The position numbers and the translations under genes were made by a program. A stretch of DNA of 64,000 nt, from positions 744,001-808,000 of the forward strand of contig NC_079883.1 of the NCBI RefSeq assembly GCF_029227915.1, written 5' to 3'. This document shows positions 1 through 10,634 of the stretch, in pieces. The notes below the pieces were generated by a model. It had not been told where the DNA came from and did no database searches. It saw nothing but the letters and a program-made list of their open reading frames with translations. Position 1 is the first letter of the stretch, and every line of letters begins with the position of its first letter. The stretch comes from Hydractinia symbiolongicarpus. Lineage: Eukaryota; Cnidaria; Hydrozoa; Anthoathecata; Hydractiniidae.

Positions 1-208
1 AGTTTTCAGGAATGTTTTTATTTTTGATGAGACGCTTAATGAAAGAAGTTTAATCGCCGGCAAACGAAAACCCGCGTTTTCCCGTAAATCCCGGGCTTGG
101 CCCGTATAGTCGAGTATATACAAAGAAAGTACCCTGTCTGTAAACTCATTTCCAGAACGATTTTTTAAATTATCTTTTCACCACTAAAACGCATGAGACT
201 TGTAGTTT

Positions 209-230
209 TCAAAAATGTTTTCATTTTTGA
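209..230. other. Monomer hairpin: 9-bp arms, TTTT loop (example)
   Basis: Arms TCAAAAATG (209-217) and CATTTTTGA (222-230) are perfect reverse complements around the loop TTTT (218-221). The same structure recurs in most monomers. Variant copies with caggaatg, cgaaaatg or aaaaagg lose one or more pairs. It is the only strong dyad in the monomer, and the fold-back junctions occurred at this site. Function is unknown. Extrusion on single-stranded DNA, or stalling and slippage during replication, is an inference. Confidence 0.85.
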
Positions 231-250
231 TGAGACGCGGAATAAAAGAA

Positions 251-453
251 GTTTAATCGCCGGCAAACGAAAACCCGCGATTTCCCGTAAATCCCGGACT
301 CGGCCCGTATAGTCAAAAGTAAACAAAGAAAATACCCAGGGAGTAAACTCATTTCCCGAACGATTTTTTAAATTATTTTTTCACCACTAAAACGTATGAG
401 ACTTGTAGTTTTCGAAAATGTTTTCATTTTTGATGAGACGCTGAATAAAAGAA
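251..453. repeat. Representative satellite monomer (203 bp)
   Basis: One full monomer, chosen to start at gtttaatcgc. Roughly the first 55 bp are GC- and CpG-rich, with GCCGGC and cccgcg. Then come the variable block around tacccagggag, the T6 tract after cgaacga, the attatttttt tract, tcaccactaaaacg, and the hairpin region just before gatgagacgc. Neighbouring copies differ by a few percent. I do not recognise the family and cannot trace it to a known transposon. Confidence 0.95.
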
Positions 454-680
454 GTTTAATCGCCGGCAAACGAAAATCCGCGAATTCCCGTAAATCCCGG
501 CCACTGCCCGTATAGCCAGAAGTATACAAAGAAAGTACCCAGGAAGTAAACTCATTTCCCGACCAATTTTTTAAATTATTTTTTCACCACTAAAACGCAT
601 GAGACTTGTAGTTTTCAAAAATGTTTTCATTTTTGATGAGACGCTGAATAAAAGAAGTTTAATCGCCGGCAAACGAAAAC

Positions 681-690
681 CCGCGTATAG
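681..690. other. Truncated monomer with a 28-bp deletion
   Basis: Here cccgcg is joined directly to tatagtac. The homologous monomer near 1,872-1,899 has 28 more bases between these points. The deletion ends share a 2-nt CG microhomology. The identical junction recurs at 11,221, so it arose once and was copied with the large duplication. Confidence 0.85.
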
Positions 691-3662
691 TACAAAGTAT
701 ACAAAGAAAGTACTCAGGAAGTAAACTCATTTCCCGAACGATTTTTTAAATTATATTTTCGCCACTAAAACGCATGTGACTTGTAGTTTTCAAAAATGTT
801 TTAATTTTTGATGAGACGCTTAATGAAAGAGGTTTAATCTCCGGCAAACGAAAACCCGCGATTTCACGTAAATCCCGGGCTTGGCCCGTATAGTCGAATG
901 TATACAAAGAAAGTACCCAGGGAGTAAACGCATTTCCCGAACGATTTTTTAAGTTATTGTTTCACCACTAAAACGCATGAGACTTGTAGTTTTCAAAAAT
1001 GTTTTCATTTTTGATGAGACGCTTAATGAAAGAGGTTTAATCGCCGGCAAACGAAAACCCGCGATTTCCCGTAAATCCCGGACTTGGCCCGTATAGTCAA
1101 AAGTATACAAAGAAAGTACCCAGAGAGTAAACTCATTTCCCGAACGATTTTTTAAATTATTTTTTCACCACTAAGACGCATGAGACTTGTAGTTTTCAGG
1201 AATGTTTTTATTTTTGATGAGACGCTTAATGAAAGAAGTTTAATCGCCGGCAAACGAAAACCTGCGTTTTCCCGTAAATCCCGGGCTTGGCCCGTATAGT
1301 CGAGTATATACAAACAAAGTACCCTGTCTGTAAACTCATTTCCAGAACGATTTTTTAAATTATCTTTTCACCACTAAAACGCATGAGACTTGTAGTTTTC
1401 AAAAATGTTTTCATTTTTGATGAGAGGCGGAATAAAAGAAGTTTAATCGCCGGCAAACGAAAACCCGCGATTTCCCGTAAATCCCGGACTCGGCCCGTAT
1501 AGTCAAAAGTAAACAAAGGAAATACCCAGGGAGTAAACTCATTTCCCGAACGATTTTTTAAATTATTTTTTCACCACTAAAACGTATGAGACTTGTAGTT
1601 TTCGAAAATGTTTTCATTTTTGATGAGACGCTGAATAAAAGAAGTTTAATCGCCGGCAAACGAAAATCCGCGAATTCCCGTAAATCCCGGACACTGCCCG
1701 TATAGCCAGAAGTATACAAAGAAAGTACCCAGGAAGTAAACGCATTTCCCGAACGATTTTTTAAATTATTTTTTCACCACTAAAACGCATGAGACTTGTA
1801 GTTTTCAAAAATGTTTTCATTTTTGATGAGACGCTGAATAAAAGAAGTTTAATCGCCGGCAAACGAAAACCCGCGATTTCCCGTAAATCCCGGACTCGGC
1901 CCGTATAGTACAAAGTATACAAAGAAAGTACTCAGGAAGTAAAATCATTTCTCGAACGATTTTTTAAGTTATTTTTTCACCACTAAAACGCATGAGACTT
2001 GTAGTTTTCAAAAATGTTTTCATTTTTGATGAGACGCTTAATGAAAGAGGTTTAATCGCCGGCAAACGAAAACCCGCGATTTCCCGTAAATCCTGGACTT
2101 GGCCCGTATAGTCAAAAGTATACAAAGAAAGTACCCAGGGAGTAAACTCATTTCCCGAACGATTTTTTAAATTATTTTTTCACCACTAAGACGCATGAGA
2201 CTTGTAGTTTTCAGGAATGTTTTTATTTTTGATGAGACGCCTAATGAAAGAAGTTTAATCGCCGGCAAACGAAAACCCGCGTTTTCCCGTAAATCCCGGG
2301 CTTGGCCCGTATAGTTGAGTATATACAAAGAAAGTACCCTGTCTGTAAACTCATTTCCAGAACGATTTTTTAAATTATCTTTTCACCACTAAAACACATG
2401 AGACTTGTAGTTTTCAAAAATGTTTTCATTTTTGATGAGTCGCGGAAGAAAAGAAGTTTAATCGCCGGCAAACGAAAACCCGCGATTTCCCGTAACCCCC
2501 GGACTCGGCCCGTATAGTCAAAAGTTTACAAAGAAAATACCCAGGGAGTAAACTCATTTCCCGAACGATTTTTTAAATTATTTTATCACCACTAAAACGT
2601 ATGAGACTTGTAGTTTTCAAAAATGTTTTCATTTTCGATGAGACGCTGAATAAAAGAAGTTTAATTGCCGGCAAACGAAAACCCACGATTTCCCGTAAAT
2701 CCCGGACTCGGCCCGTATAGTCAAAAGTATACAAAGAAGGTACCCTGCGAGTAAATTCATTTCCAAAACGATTTTTTAAATTATTTTTTCACCACTAAGA
2801 CGCATGAGACTTGTAGTTTTCAGGAATGTTTTTATTTTTGATGAGACGCTTAATGAAAGAAGTTTAATCGCCGGCAAACGAAAACCCGCGTTTTTCCGTA
2901 AATCCCGGACTCGGCCCGTATAGTCAAAAGTATACAAAGAAAGTACCCAGAGAGTAAACTCATTTCCCGAACGATTTTTTAAATTATTTTTTCACCACTA
3001 AGACGCATGAGACTTGTAGTTTTCAGGAATGTTTTTATTTTTGATGAGACGCTTAATGAAAGAAGTTTAATCGCCGGCAAACGAAAACCCGCGTTTTCCC
3101 GTAAATCCCGGGCTTGGCCCGTATAGTCGAGTATATACAAAGAAAGTACCCTGTCTGTAAACTCATTTCCAGAACGATTTTTAAAATTATCTTTTCACCA
3201 CTAAAACGCATGAGACTTGTAGTTTTCAAAAATGTTTTCATTTTTGATGAGACGCGGAATAAAAGAAGTTTAATCGCCGGCAAACGAAAACCCGCGATTT
3301 CCCGTAAATCCCGGACTCGGCCCGTATAGTCAAAAGTAAACAAAGAAAATACCCAGGGAGTAAACTCATTTCCCGAACGATTTTTTAAATTATTTTTTCA
3401 CCACTAAAACGTATGAGACTTGTAGTTTTCGAAAATGTTTTCATTTTTGATGAGACGCTGAATAAAAGAAGTTTAATCGCCGGCAAACGAAAATCCGCGA
3501 ATTCCCGTAAATCCCGGCCACTGCCCGTATAGCCAGAAGTATACAAAGAAAGTACCCAGGAAGTAAACTCATTTCCCGAACGATTTTTTAAATTATTTTT
3601 TCACCACTAAAACGCATGAGACTTGTAGTTTTCAAAAATGTTTTCATTTTTGATGAGACGCT

Positions 3663-6298
3663 GAATAAAAGAAGTTTAATCGCCGGCAAACGAAAACCCG
3701 CGATTTCCCGTAAATCCCGGACTCGGCCCGTATAGTACAAAGTATACAAAGAAAGTACTCAGGAAGTAAACTCATTTCCCGAACGATTTTTTAAGTTATT
3801 TTTTCACCACTAAAACGCATGAGACTTGTAGTTTTCAAAAATGTTTTCATTTTTGATGAGACGCTTAATGAAAGCGGTTTAATCGCCGGCAAACGAAAAC
3901 CCGCGATTTCCCGTAAATCCCGGACTTGGCCCGTATAGTCAAAAGTATACAAAGAAAGTACCCAGGGAGTAAACTCATTTCCCGAACGATTTTTTAAATT
4001 ATTTTTTCACCACTAAGACGCATGAGACTTGTAGTTTTCAGGAATGTTTTTATTTTTGATGAGACGCTTAATGAAAGAAGTTTAATCGCCGGCAAACGAA
4101 AACCCGCGTTTTCCCGTAAATCCCGGACTCGGCCCGTATAGTCAAAAGTTTACAAAGAAAATACCCAGGGAGTAAACTCATTTCCCGAACGATTTTTTAA
4201 ATTATTTTATCACCACTAAAACGTATGAGACTTGTAGTTTTCAAAAATGTTTTCATTTTCGATGAGACGCTGAATAAAAGAAGTTTAATTGCCGGCAAAC
4301 GAAAACCCACGATTTCCCGTAAATCCCGGACTCGGCCCGTATAGTCAAAAGTATACAAAGAAGGTACCCTGCGAGTAAATTCATTTCCAAAACGATTTTT
4401 TAAATTATTTTTTCACCACTAAGACGCATGAGACTTGTAGTTTTCAGGAATGTTTTTATTTTTGATGAGACGCTTAATGAAAGAAGTTTAATCGCCGGCA
4501 AACGAAAACCCGCGTTTTTCCGTAAATCCCGGACTCGGCCCGTATAGTCAAAAGTATACAAAGAAAGTACCCAGAGAGTAAACTCATTTCCCGAACGATT
4601 TTTTAAATTATTTTTTCACCACTAAGACGCATGAGACTTGTAGTTTTCAGGAATGTTTTTATTTTTGATGAGACGCTTAATGAAAGAAGTTTAATCGCCG
4701 GCAAACGAAAACCCGCGTTTTCCCGTAAATCCCGGGCTTGGCCCGTATAGTCGAGTATATACAAAGAAAGTACCCTGTCTGTAAACTCATTTCCAGAACG
4801 ATTTTTTAAATTATCTTTTCACCACTAAAACGCATGAGACTTGTAGTTTTCAAAAATGTTTTCATTTTTGATGAGACGCGGAATAAAAGAAGTTTAATCG
4901 CCGGCAAACGAAAACCCGCGATTTCCCGTAAATCCCGGACTCGGCCCGTATAGTCAAAAGTAAACAAAGAAAATACCCAGGGAGTAAACTCATTTCCCGA
5001 ACGATTTTTTAAATTATTTTTTCACCACTAAAACGTATGAGACTTGTAGTTTTCGAAAATGTTTTCATTTTTGATGAGACGCTGAATAAAAGAAGTTTAA
5101 TCGCCGGCAAACGAAAATCCGCGAATTCCCGTAAATCCCGGCCACTGCCCGTATAGCCAGAAGTATACAAAGAAAGTACCCAGGAAGTAAACTCATTTCC
5201 CGAACGATTTTTTAAATTATTTTTTCACCACTAAAACGCATGAGACTTGTAGTTTTCAAAAATGTTTTCATTTTTGATGAGACGCTGAATAAAAGAAGTT
5301 TAATCGCCGGCAAACGAAAACCCGCGATTTCCCGTAAATCCCGGACCCGGCCCGTATAGTACAAAGTATACAAAGAAAGTACTCAGGAAGTAAACTCATT
5401 TCCCGAACGATTTTTTAAGTTATTTTTTCACCACTAAAACGCATGAGACTTGTAGTTTTCAAAAATGTTTTCATTTTTGATGAGACGCTTAATGAAAGCG
5501 GTTTAATCGCCGGCAAACGAAAACCCGCGATTTCCCGTAAATCCCGGACTTGGCCCGTATAGTCAAAAGTATACAAAGAAAGTACCCAGGGAGTAAACTC
5601 ATTTTCCGAACGATTTTTTAAATTATTTTTTCACCACTAAGACGCATGAGACTTGTAGTTTTCAGGAATGTTTTTATTTTTGATGAGACGCTTAATGAAA
5701 GAAGTTTAATCGCCGGCAAACGAAAACCCGCGTTTTCCCGTAAATCCCGGACTCGGCCCGTATAGTGAAAAGTATACAAAGAAAGTACCCAGAGAGTAAA
5801 CTCATTTCCCGAACGATTTTTTAAATTATTTTTTCACCACTAAGACGCATGAGACTTGTAGTTTTCAGGAATGTTTTTATTTTTGATGAGACGCCTAATG
5901 AAAGAAGTTTAATCGCCGGCAAACGAAAACCCGCGTTTTCCCGTAAATCCCGGGCTTGGCCAGTATAGTTGAGTATATACAAAAAAGTACCCTGTCTGTA
6001 AACTCATTTCCAGAACGATTTTTTAAATTATCTTTTCACCACTAAAACGCATGAGACTTGTAGTTTTCAAAAATGTTTTCATTTTTGATGAGACGCGGAA
6101 TAAAAGAAGTTTAATCGCCGGCAAACGAAAACCCGCGATTTCCCGTAAATCCCGGACTCGGCCCGTATAGTCAAAAGTAAACAAAGAAAATACCCAGGGA
6201 GTAAACTCATTTCCCGAACGATTTTTTAAATTATTTTTTCACCACTAAAACGTATGAGACTTGTAGTTTTCGAAAATGTTTTCATGAATGAAAACATT
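3663..6298. repeat. 2,980-bp higher-order unit, copy 1
   Basis: Matches 6,643-9,278 at a constant offset of 2,980. I saw two single-base differences (c5346/t8326 in ccggac(c/t)cgg and g5767/c8747 in tatagt(g/c)aaa). The offset equals 15 monomers minus 65 bp, exactly explained by the truncated monomer at the fold-back junction. Confidence 0.85.
6275..6298. other. Fold-back (snap-back) junction 1
   Basis: AATGTTTTCAT (6,275-6,285) is followed by GA and then by its exact reverse complement ATGAAAACATT (6,288-6,298). After this the array resumes at ggcccgtatag. A normal monomer would have about 77 bp here; the junction has a 13-nt inverted copy of the preceding bases, a net loss of about 65 bp. 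This is the signature of a template switch onto the nascent strand at the monomer hairpin. Confidence 0.85.
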
Positions 6299-6642
6299 GG
6301 CCCGTATAGTCGAGTATATACAAAGAAAGTACCCTGTCTGTAAACTCATTTCCAGAACGATTTTTTAAATTATCTTTTCACCACTAAAACGCATGAGACT
6401 TGTAGTTTTCAAAAATGTTTTCATTTTTGATGAGACGCGGAATAAAAGAAGTTTAATCGCCGGCAAACGAAAACCCGCGATTTCCCGTAAATCCCGGACT
6501 CGGCCCGTATAGTCAAAAGTAAACAAAGAAAATACCCAGGGAGTAAACTCATTTCCCGAACGATTTTTTAAATTATTTTTTCACCACTAAAACGTATGAG
6601 ACTTGTAGTTTTCGAAAATGTTTTCATTTTTGATGAGACGCG

Positions 6643-9278
6643 GAATAAAAGAAGTTTAATCGCCGGCAAACGAAAACCCGCGATTTCCCGTAAATCCCGG
6701 ACTCGGCCCGTATAGTACAAAGTATACAAAGAAAGTACTCAGGAAGTAAACTCATTTCCCGAACGATTTTTTAAGTTATTTTTTCACCACTAAAACGCAT
6801 GAGACTTGTAGTTTTCAAAAATGTTTTCATTTTTGATGAGACGCTTAATGAAAGCGGTTTAATCGCCGGCAAACGAAAACCCGCGATTTCCCGTAAATCC
6901 CGGACTTGGCCCGTATAGTCAAAAGTATACAAAGAAAGTACCCAGGGAGTAAACTCATTTCCCGAACGATTTTTTAAATTATTTTTTCACCACTAAGACG
7001 CATGAGACTTGTAGTTTTCAGGAATGTTTTTATTTTTGATGAGACGCTTAATGAAAGAAGTTTAATCGCCGGCAAACGAAAACCCGCGTTTTCCCGTAAA
7101 TCCCGGACTCGGCCCGTATAGTCAAAAGTTTACAAAGAAAATACCCAGGGAGTAAACTCATTTCCCGAACGATTTTTTAAATTATTTTATCACCACTAAA
7201 ACGTATGAGACTTGTAGTTTTCAAAAATGTTTTCATTTTCGATGAGACGCTGAATAAAAGAAGTTTAATTGCCGGCAAACGAAAACCCACGATTTCCCGT
7301 AAATCCCGGACTCGGCCCGTATAGTCAAAAGTATACAAAGAAGGTACCCTGCGAGTAAATTCATTTCCAAAACGATTTTTTAAATTATTTTTTCACCACT
7401 AAGACGCATGAGACTTGTAGTTTTCAGGAATGTTTTTATTTTTGATGAGACGCTTAATGAAAGAAGTTTAATCGCCGGCAAACGAAAACCCGCGTTTTTC
7501 CGTAAATCCCGGACTCGGCCCGTATAGTCAAAAGTATACAAAGAAAGTACCCAGAGAGTAAACTCATTTCCCGAACGATTTTTTAAATTATTTTTTCACC
7601 ACTAAGACGCATGAGACTTGTAGTTTTCAGGAATGTTTTTATTTTTGATGAGACGCTTAATGAAAGAAGTTTAATCGCCGGCAAACGAAAACCCGCGTTT
7701 TCCCGTAAATCCCGGGCTTGGCCCGTATAGTCGAGTATATACAAAGAAAGTACCCTGTCTGTAAACTCATTTCCAGAACGATTTTTTAAATTATCTTTTC
7801 ACCACTAAAACGCATGAGACTTGTAGTTTTCAAAAATGTTTTCATTTTTGATGAGACGCGGAATAAAAGAAGTTTAATCGCCGGCAAACGAAAACCCGCG
7901 ATTTCCCGTAAATCCCGGACTCGGCCCGTATAGTCAAAAGTAAACAAAGAAAATACCCAGGGAGTAAACTCATTTCCCGAACGATTTTTTAAATTATTTT
8001 TTCACCACTAAAACGTATGAGACTTGTAGTTTTCGAAAATGTTTTCATTTTTGATGAGACGCTGAATAAAAGAAGTTTAATCGCCGGCAAACGAAAATCC
8101 GCGAATTCCCGTAAATCCCGGCCACTGCCCGTATAGCCAGAAGTATACAAAGAAAGTACCCAGGAAGTAAACTCATTTCCCGAACGATTTTTTAAATTAT
8201 TTTTTCACCACTAAAACGCATGAGACTTGTAGTTTTCAAAAATGTTTTCATTTTTGATGAGACGCTGAATAAAAGAAGTTTAATCGCCGGCAAACGAAAA
8301 CCCGCGATTTCCCGTAAATCCCGGACTCGGCCCGTATAGTACAAAGTATACAAAGAAAGTACTCAGGAAGTAAACTCATTTCCCGAACGATTTTTTAAGT
8401 TATTTTTTCACCACTAAAACGCATGAGACTTGTAGTTTTCAAAAATGTTTTCATTTTTGATGAGACGCTTAATGAAAGCGGTTTAATCGCCGGCAAACGA
8501 AAACCCGCGATTTCCCGTAAATCCCGGACTTGGCCCGTATAGTCAAAAGTATACAAAGAAAGTACCCAGGGAGTAAACTCATTTTCCGAACGATTTTTTA
8601 AATTATTTTTTCACCACTAAGACGCATGAGACTTGTAGTTTTCAGGAATGTTTTTATTTTTGATGAGACGCTTAATGAAAGAAGTTTAATCGCCGGCAAA
8701 CGAAAACCCGCGTTTTCCCGTAAATCCCGGACTCGGCCCGTATAGTCAAAAGTATACAAAGAAAGTACCCAGAGAGTAAACTCATTTCCCGAACGATTTT
8801 TTAAATTATTTTTTCACCACTAAGACGCATGAGACTTGTAGTTTTCAGGAATGTTTTTATTTTTGATGAGACGCCTAATGAAAGAAGTTTAATCGCCGGC
8901 AAACGAAAACCCGCGTTTTCCCGTAAATCCCGGGCTTGGCCAGTATAGTTGAGTATATACAAAAAAGTACCCTGTCTGTAAACTCATTTCCAGAACGATT
9001 TTTTAAATTATCTTTTCACCACTAAAACGCATGAGACTTGTAGTTTTCAAAAATGTTTTCATTTTTGATGAGACGCGGAATAAAAGAAGTTTAATCGCCG
9101 GCAAACGAAAACCCGCGATTTCCCGTAAATCCCGGACTCGGCCCGTATAGTCAAAAGTAAACAAAGAAAATACCCAGGGAGTAAACTCATTTCCCGAACG
9201 ATTTTTTAAATTATTTTTTCACCACTAAAACGTATGAGACTTGTAGTTTTCGAAAATGTTTTCATGAATGAAAACATT
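6643..9278. repeat. 2,980-bp higher-order unit, copy 2
   Basis: Second copy of 3,663-6,298. The piece between the copies (6,299-6,642) instead matches 3,116-3,459 at offset 3,183, one monomer more. One monomer was therefore lost next to the unit boundary. Confidence 0.85.
9255..9278. other. Fold-back junction 2
   Basis: Identical to the junction at 6,275-6,298, 2,980 bp downstream, with the same flanks on both sides. Copied as part of the 2,980-bp unit rather than formed independently. Confidence 0.85.
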
Positions 9279-10610
9279 GGCCCGTATAGTCGAGTATATA
9301 CAAAGAAAGTACCCTGTCTGTAAACTCATTTCCAGAACGATTTTTTAAATTATCTTTTCACCACTAAAACGCATGAGACTTGTAGTTTTCAAAAATGTTT
9401 TCATTTTTGATGAGACGCGGAATAAAAGAAGTTTAATCGCCGGCAAACGAAAACCCGCGATTTCCCGTAAATCCCGGACTCGGCCCGTATAGTCAAAAGT
9501 AAACAAAGAAAATACCCAGGGAGTAAACTCATTTCCCGAACGATTTTTTAAATTATTTTTTCACCACTAAAACGTATGAGACTTGTAGTTTTCGAAAATG
9601 TTTTCATTTTTGATGAGACGCGGAATAAAAGAAGTTTAATCGCCGGCAAACGAAAACCCGCGATTTCCCGTAAATCCCGGACTCGGCCCGTATAGTACAA
9701 AGTATACAAAGAAAGTACTCAGGAAGTAAACTCATTTCCCGAACGATTTTTTAAGTTATTTTTTCACCACTAAAACGCATGAGACTTGTAGTTTTCAAAA
9801 ATGTTTTCATTTTTGATGAGACGCTTAATGAAAGCGGTTTAATCGCCGGCAAACGAAAACCCGCGATTTCCCGTAAATCCCGGACTTGGCCCGTATAGTC
9901 AAAAGTATACAAAGAAAGTACCCAGGGAGTAAACTCATTTTCCGAACGATTTTTTAAATTATTTTTTCACCACTAAGACGCATGAGACTTGTAGTTTTCA
10001 GGAATGTTTTTATTTTTGATGAGACGCTTAATGAAAGAAGTTTAATCGCCGGCAAACGAAAACCCGCGTTTTCCCGTAAATCCCGGACTCGGCCCGTATA
10101 GTCAAAAGTATACAAAGAAAGTACCCAGAGAGTAAACTCATTTCCCGAACGATTTTTTAAATTATTTTTTCACCACTAAGACGCATGAGACTTGTAGTTT
10201 TCAGGAATGTTTTTATTTTTGATGAGACGCCTAATGAAAGAAGTTTAATCGCCGGTAAACGAAAACCCGCGTTTTCCCGTAAATCCCGGGCTTGGCCAGT
10301 ATAGTTGAGTATATACAAAAAAGTACCCTGTCTGTAAACTCATTTCCAGAACGATTTTTTAAATTATCTTTTCACCACTAAAACGCATGAGACTTGTAGT
10401 TTTCAAAAATGTTTTCATTTTTGATGAGACGCGGAATAAAAGAAGTTTAATCGCCGGCAAACGAAAACCCGCGATTTCCCGTAAATCCCGGACTCGGCCC
10501 GTATAGTCAAAAGTAAACAAAGAAAATACCCAGGGAGTAAACTCATTTCCCGAACGATTTTTTAAATTATTTTTTCACCACTAAAACGTATGAGACTTGT
10601 AGTTTTCGAA

Positions 10611-10634
10611 AATGTTTTCATGAATGAAAACATT
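10611..10634. other. Fold-back junction 3
   Basis: Identical inverted repeat with 11-bp arms and GA spacer, 1,356 bp after junction 2. To its right the array continues as the second copy of the block that begins at 101. Confidence 0.85.

Larger units (their letters stand above)
1..2400. repeat. About 6-monomer higher-order repeat
   Basis: The stretch from base 1 recurs from 1,191 (offset 1,190) with the same order of variant monomers: caggaatg with gcttgg and ctgtctg, then gacgcgg, then cgaaaatg with gccagaag, then gtatagtacaaag. A further caggaatg copy follows near 2,213. The first unit has a 28-bp deletion at 685/686 and an extra monomer (about 780-985). Differences between the units are few. 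Confidence 0.8.
101..3840. repeat. Large duplicated block, copy 1 (offset 10,536)
   Basis: This block is repeated at 10,637 to about 14,700, with offset 10,536 before the SINE and 10,855 after it. Shared rare marks include the 28-bp deletion (685 and 11,221), the run cgtaaccccc (about 2,491 and 13,346) and gacgcctaat (about 2,236 and 13,092). Only scattered single-base differences were seen, for example gatgagac at 3,041 against gctgagac near 13,897. Confidence 0.85.

Noticed and set aside
251-453. CENP-B box in the monomer
   Set aside because: The nearest candidates (gccggcaaacgaaa, and the minus-strand ttcgggaaatgag) miss the required spacing or the final CGGG of the TTCGNNNNANNCGGG core.
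3053-3343. Open frames of 60-102 codons within satellite monomers, on either strand, as protein genes
   Set aside because: They are the same few frames repeated at monomer spacing. With a 203-bp period the frame shifts at each unit, so none extends beyond about one and a half monomers. No motif or initiation context supports them.
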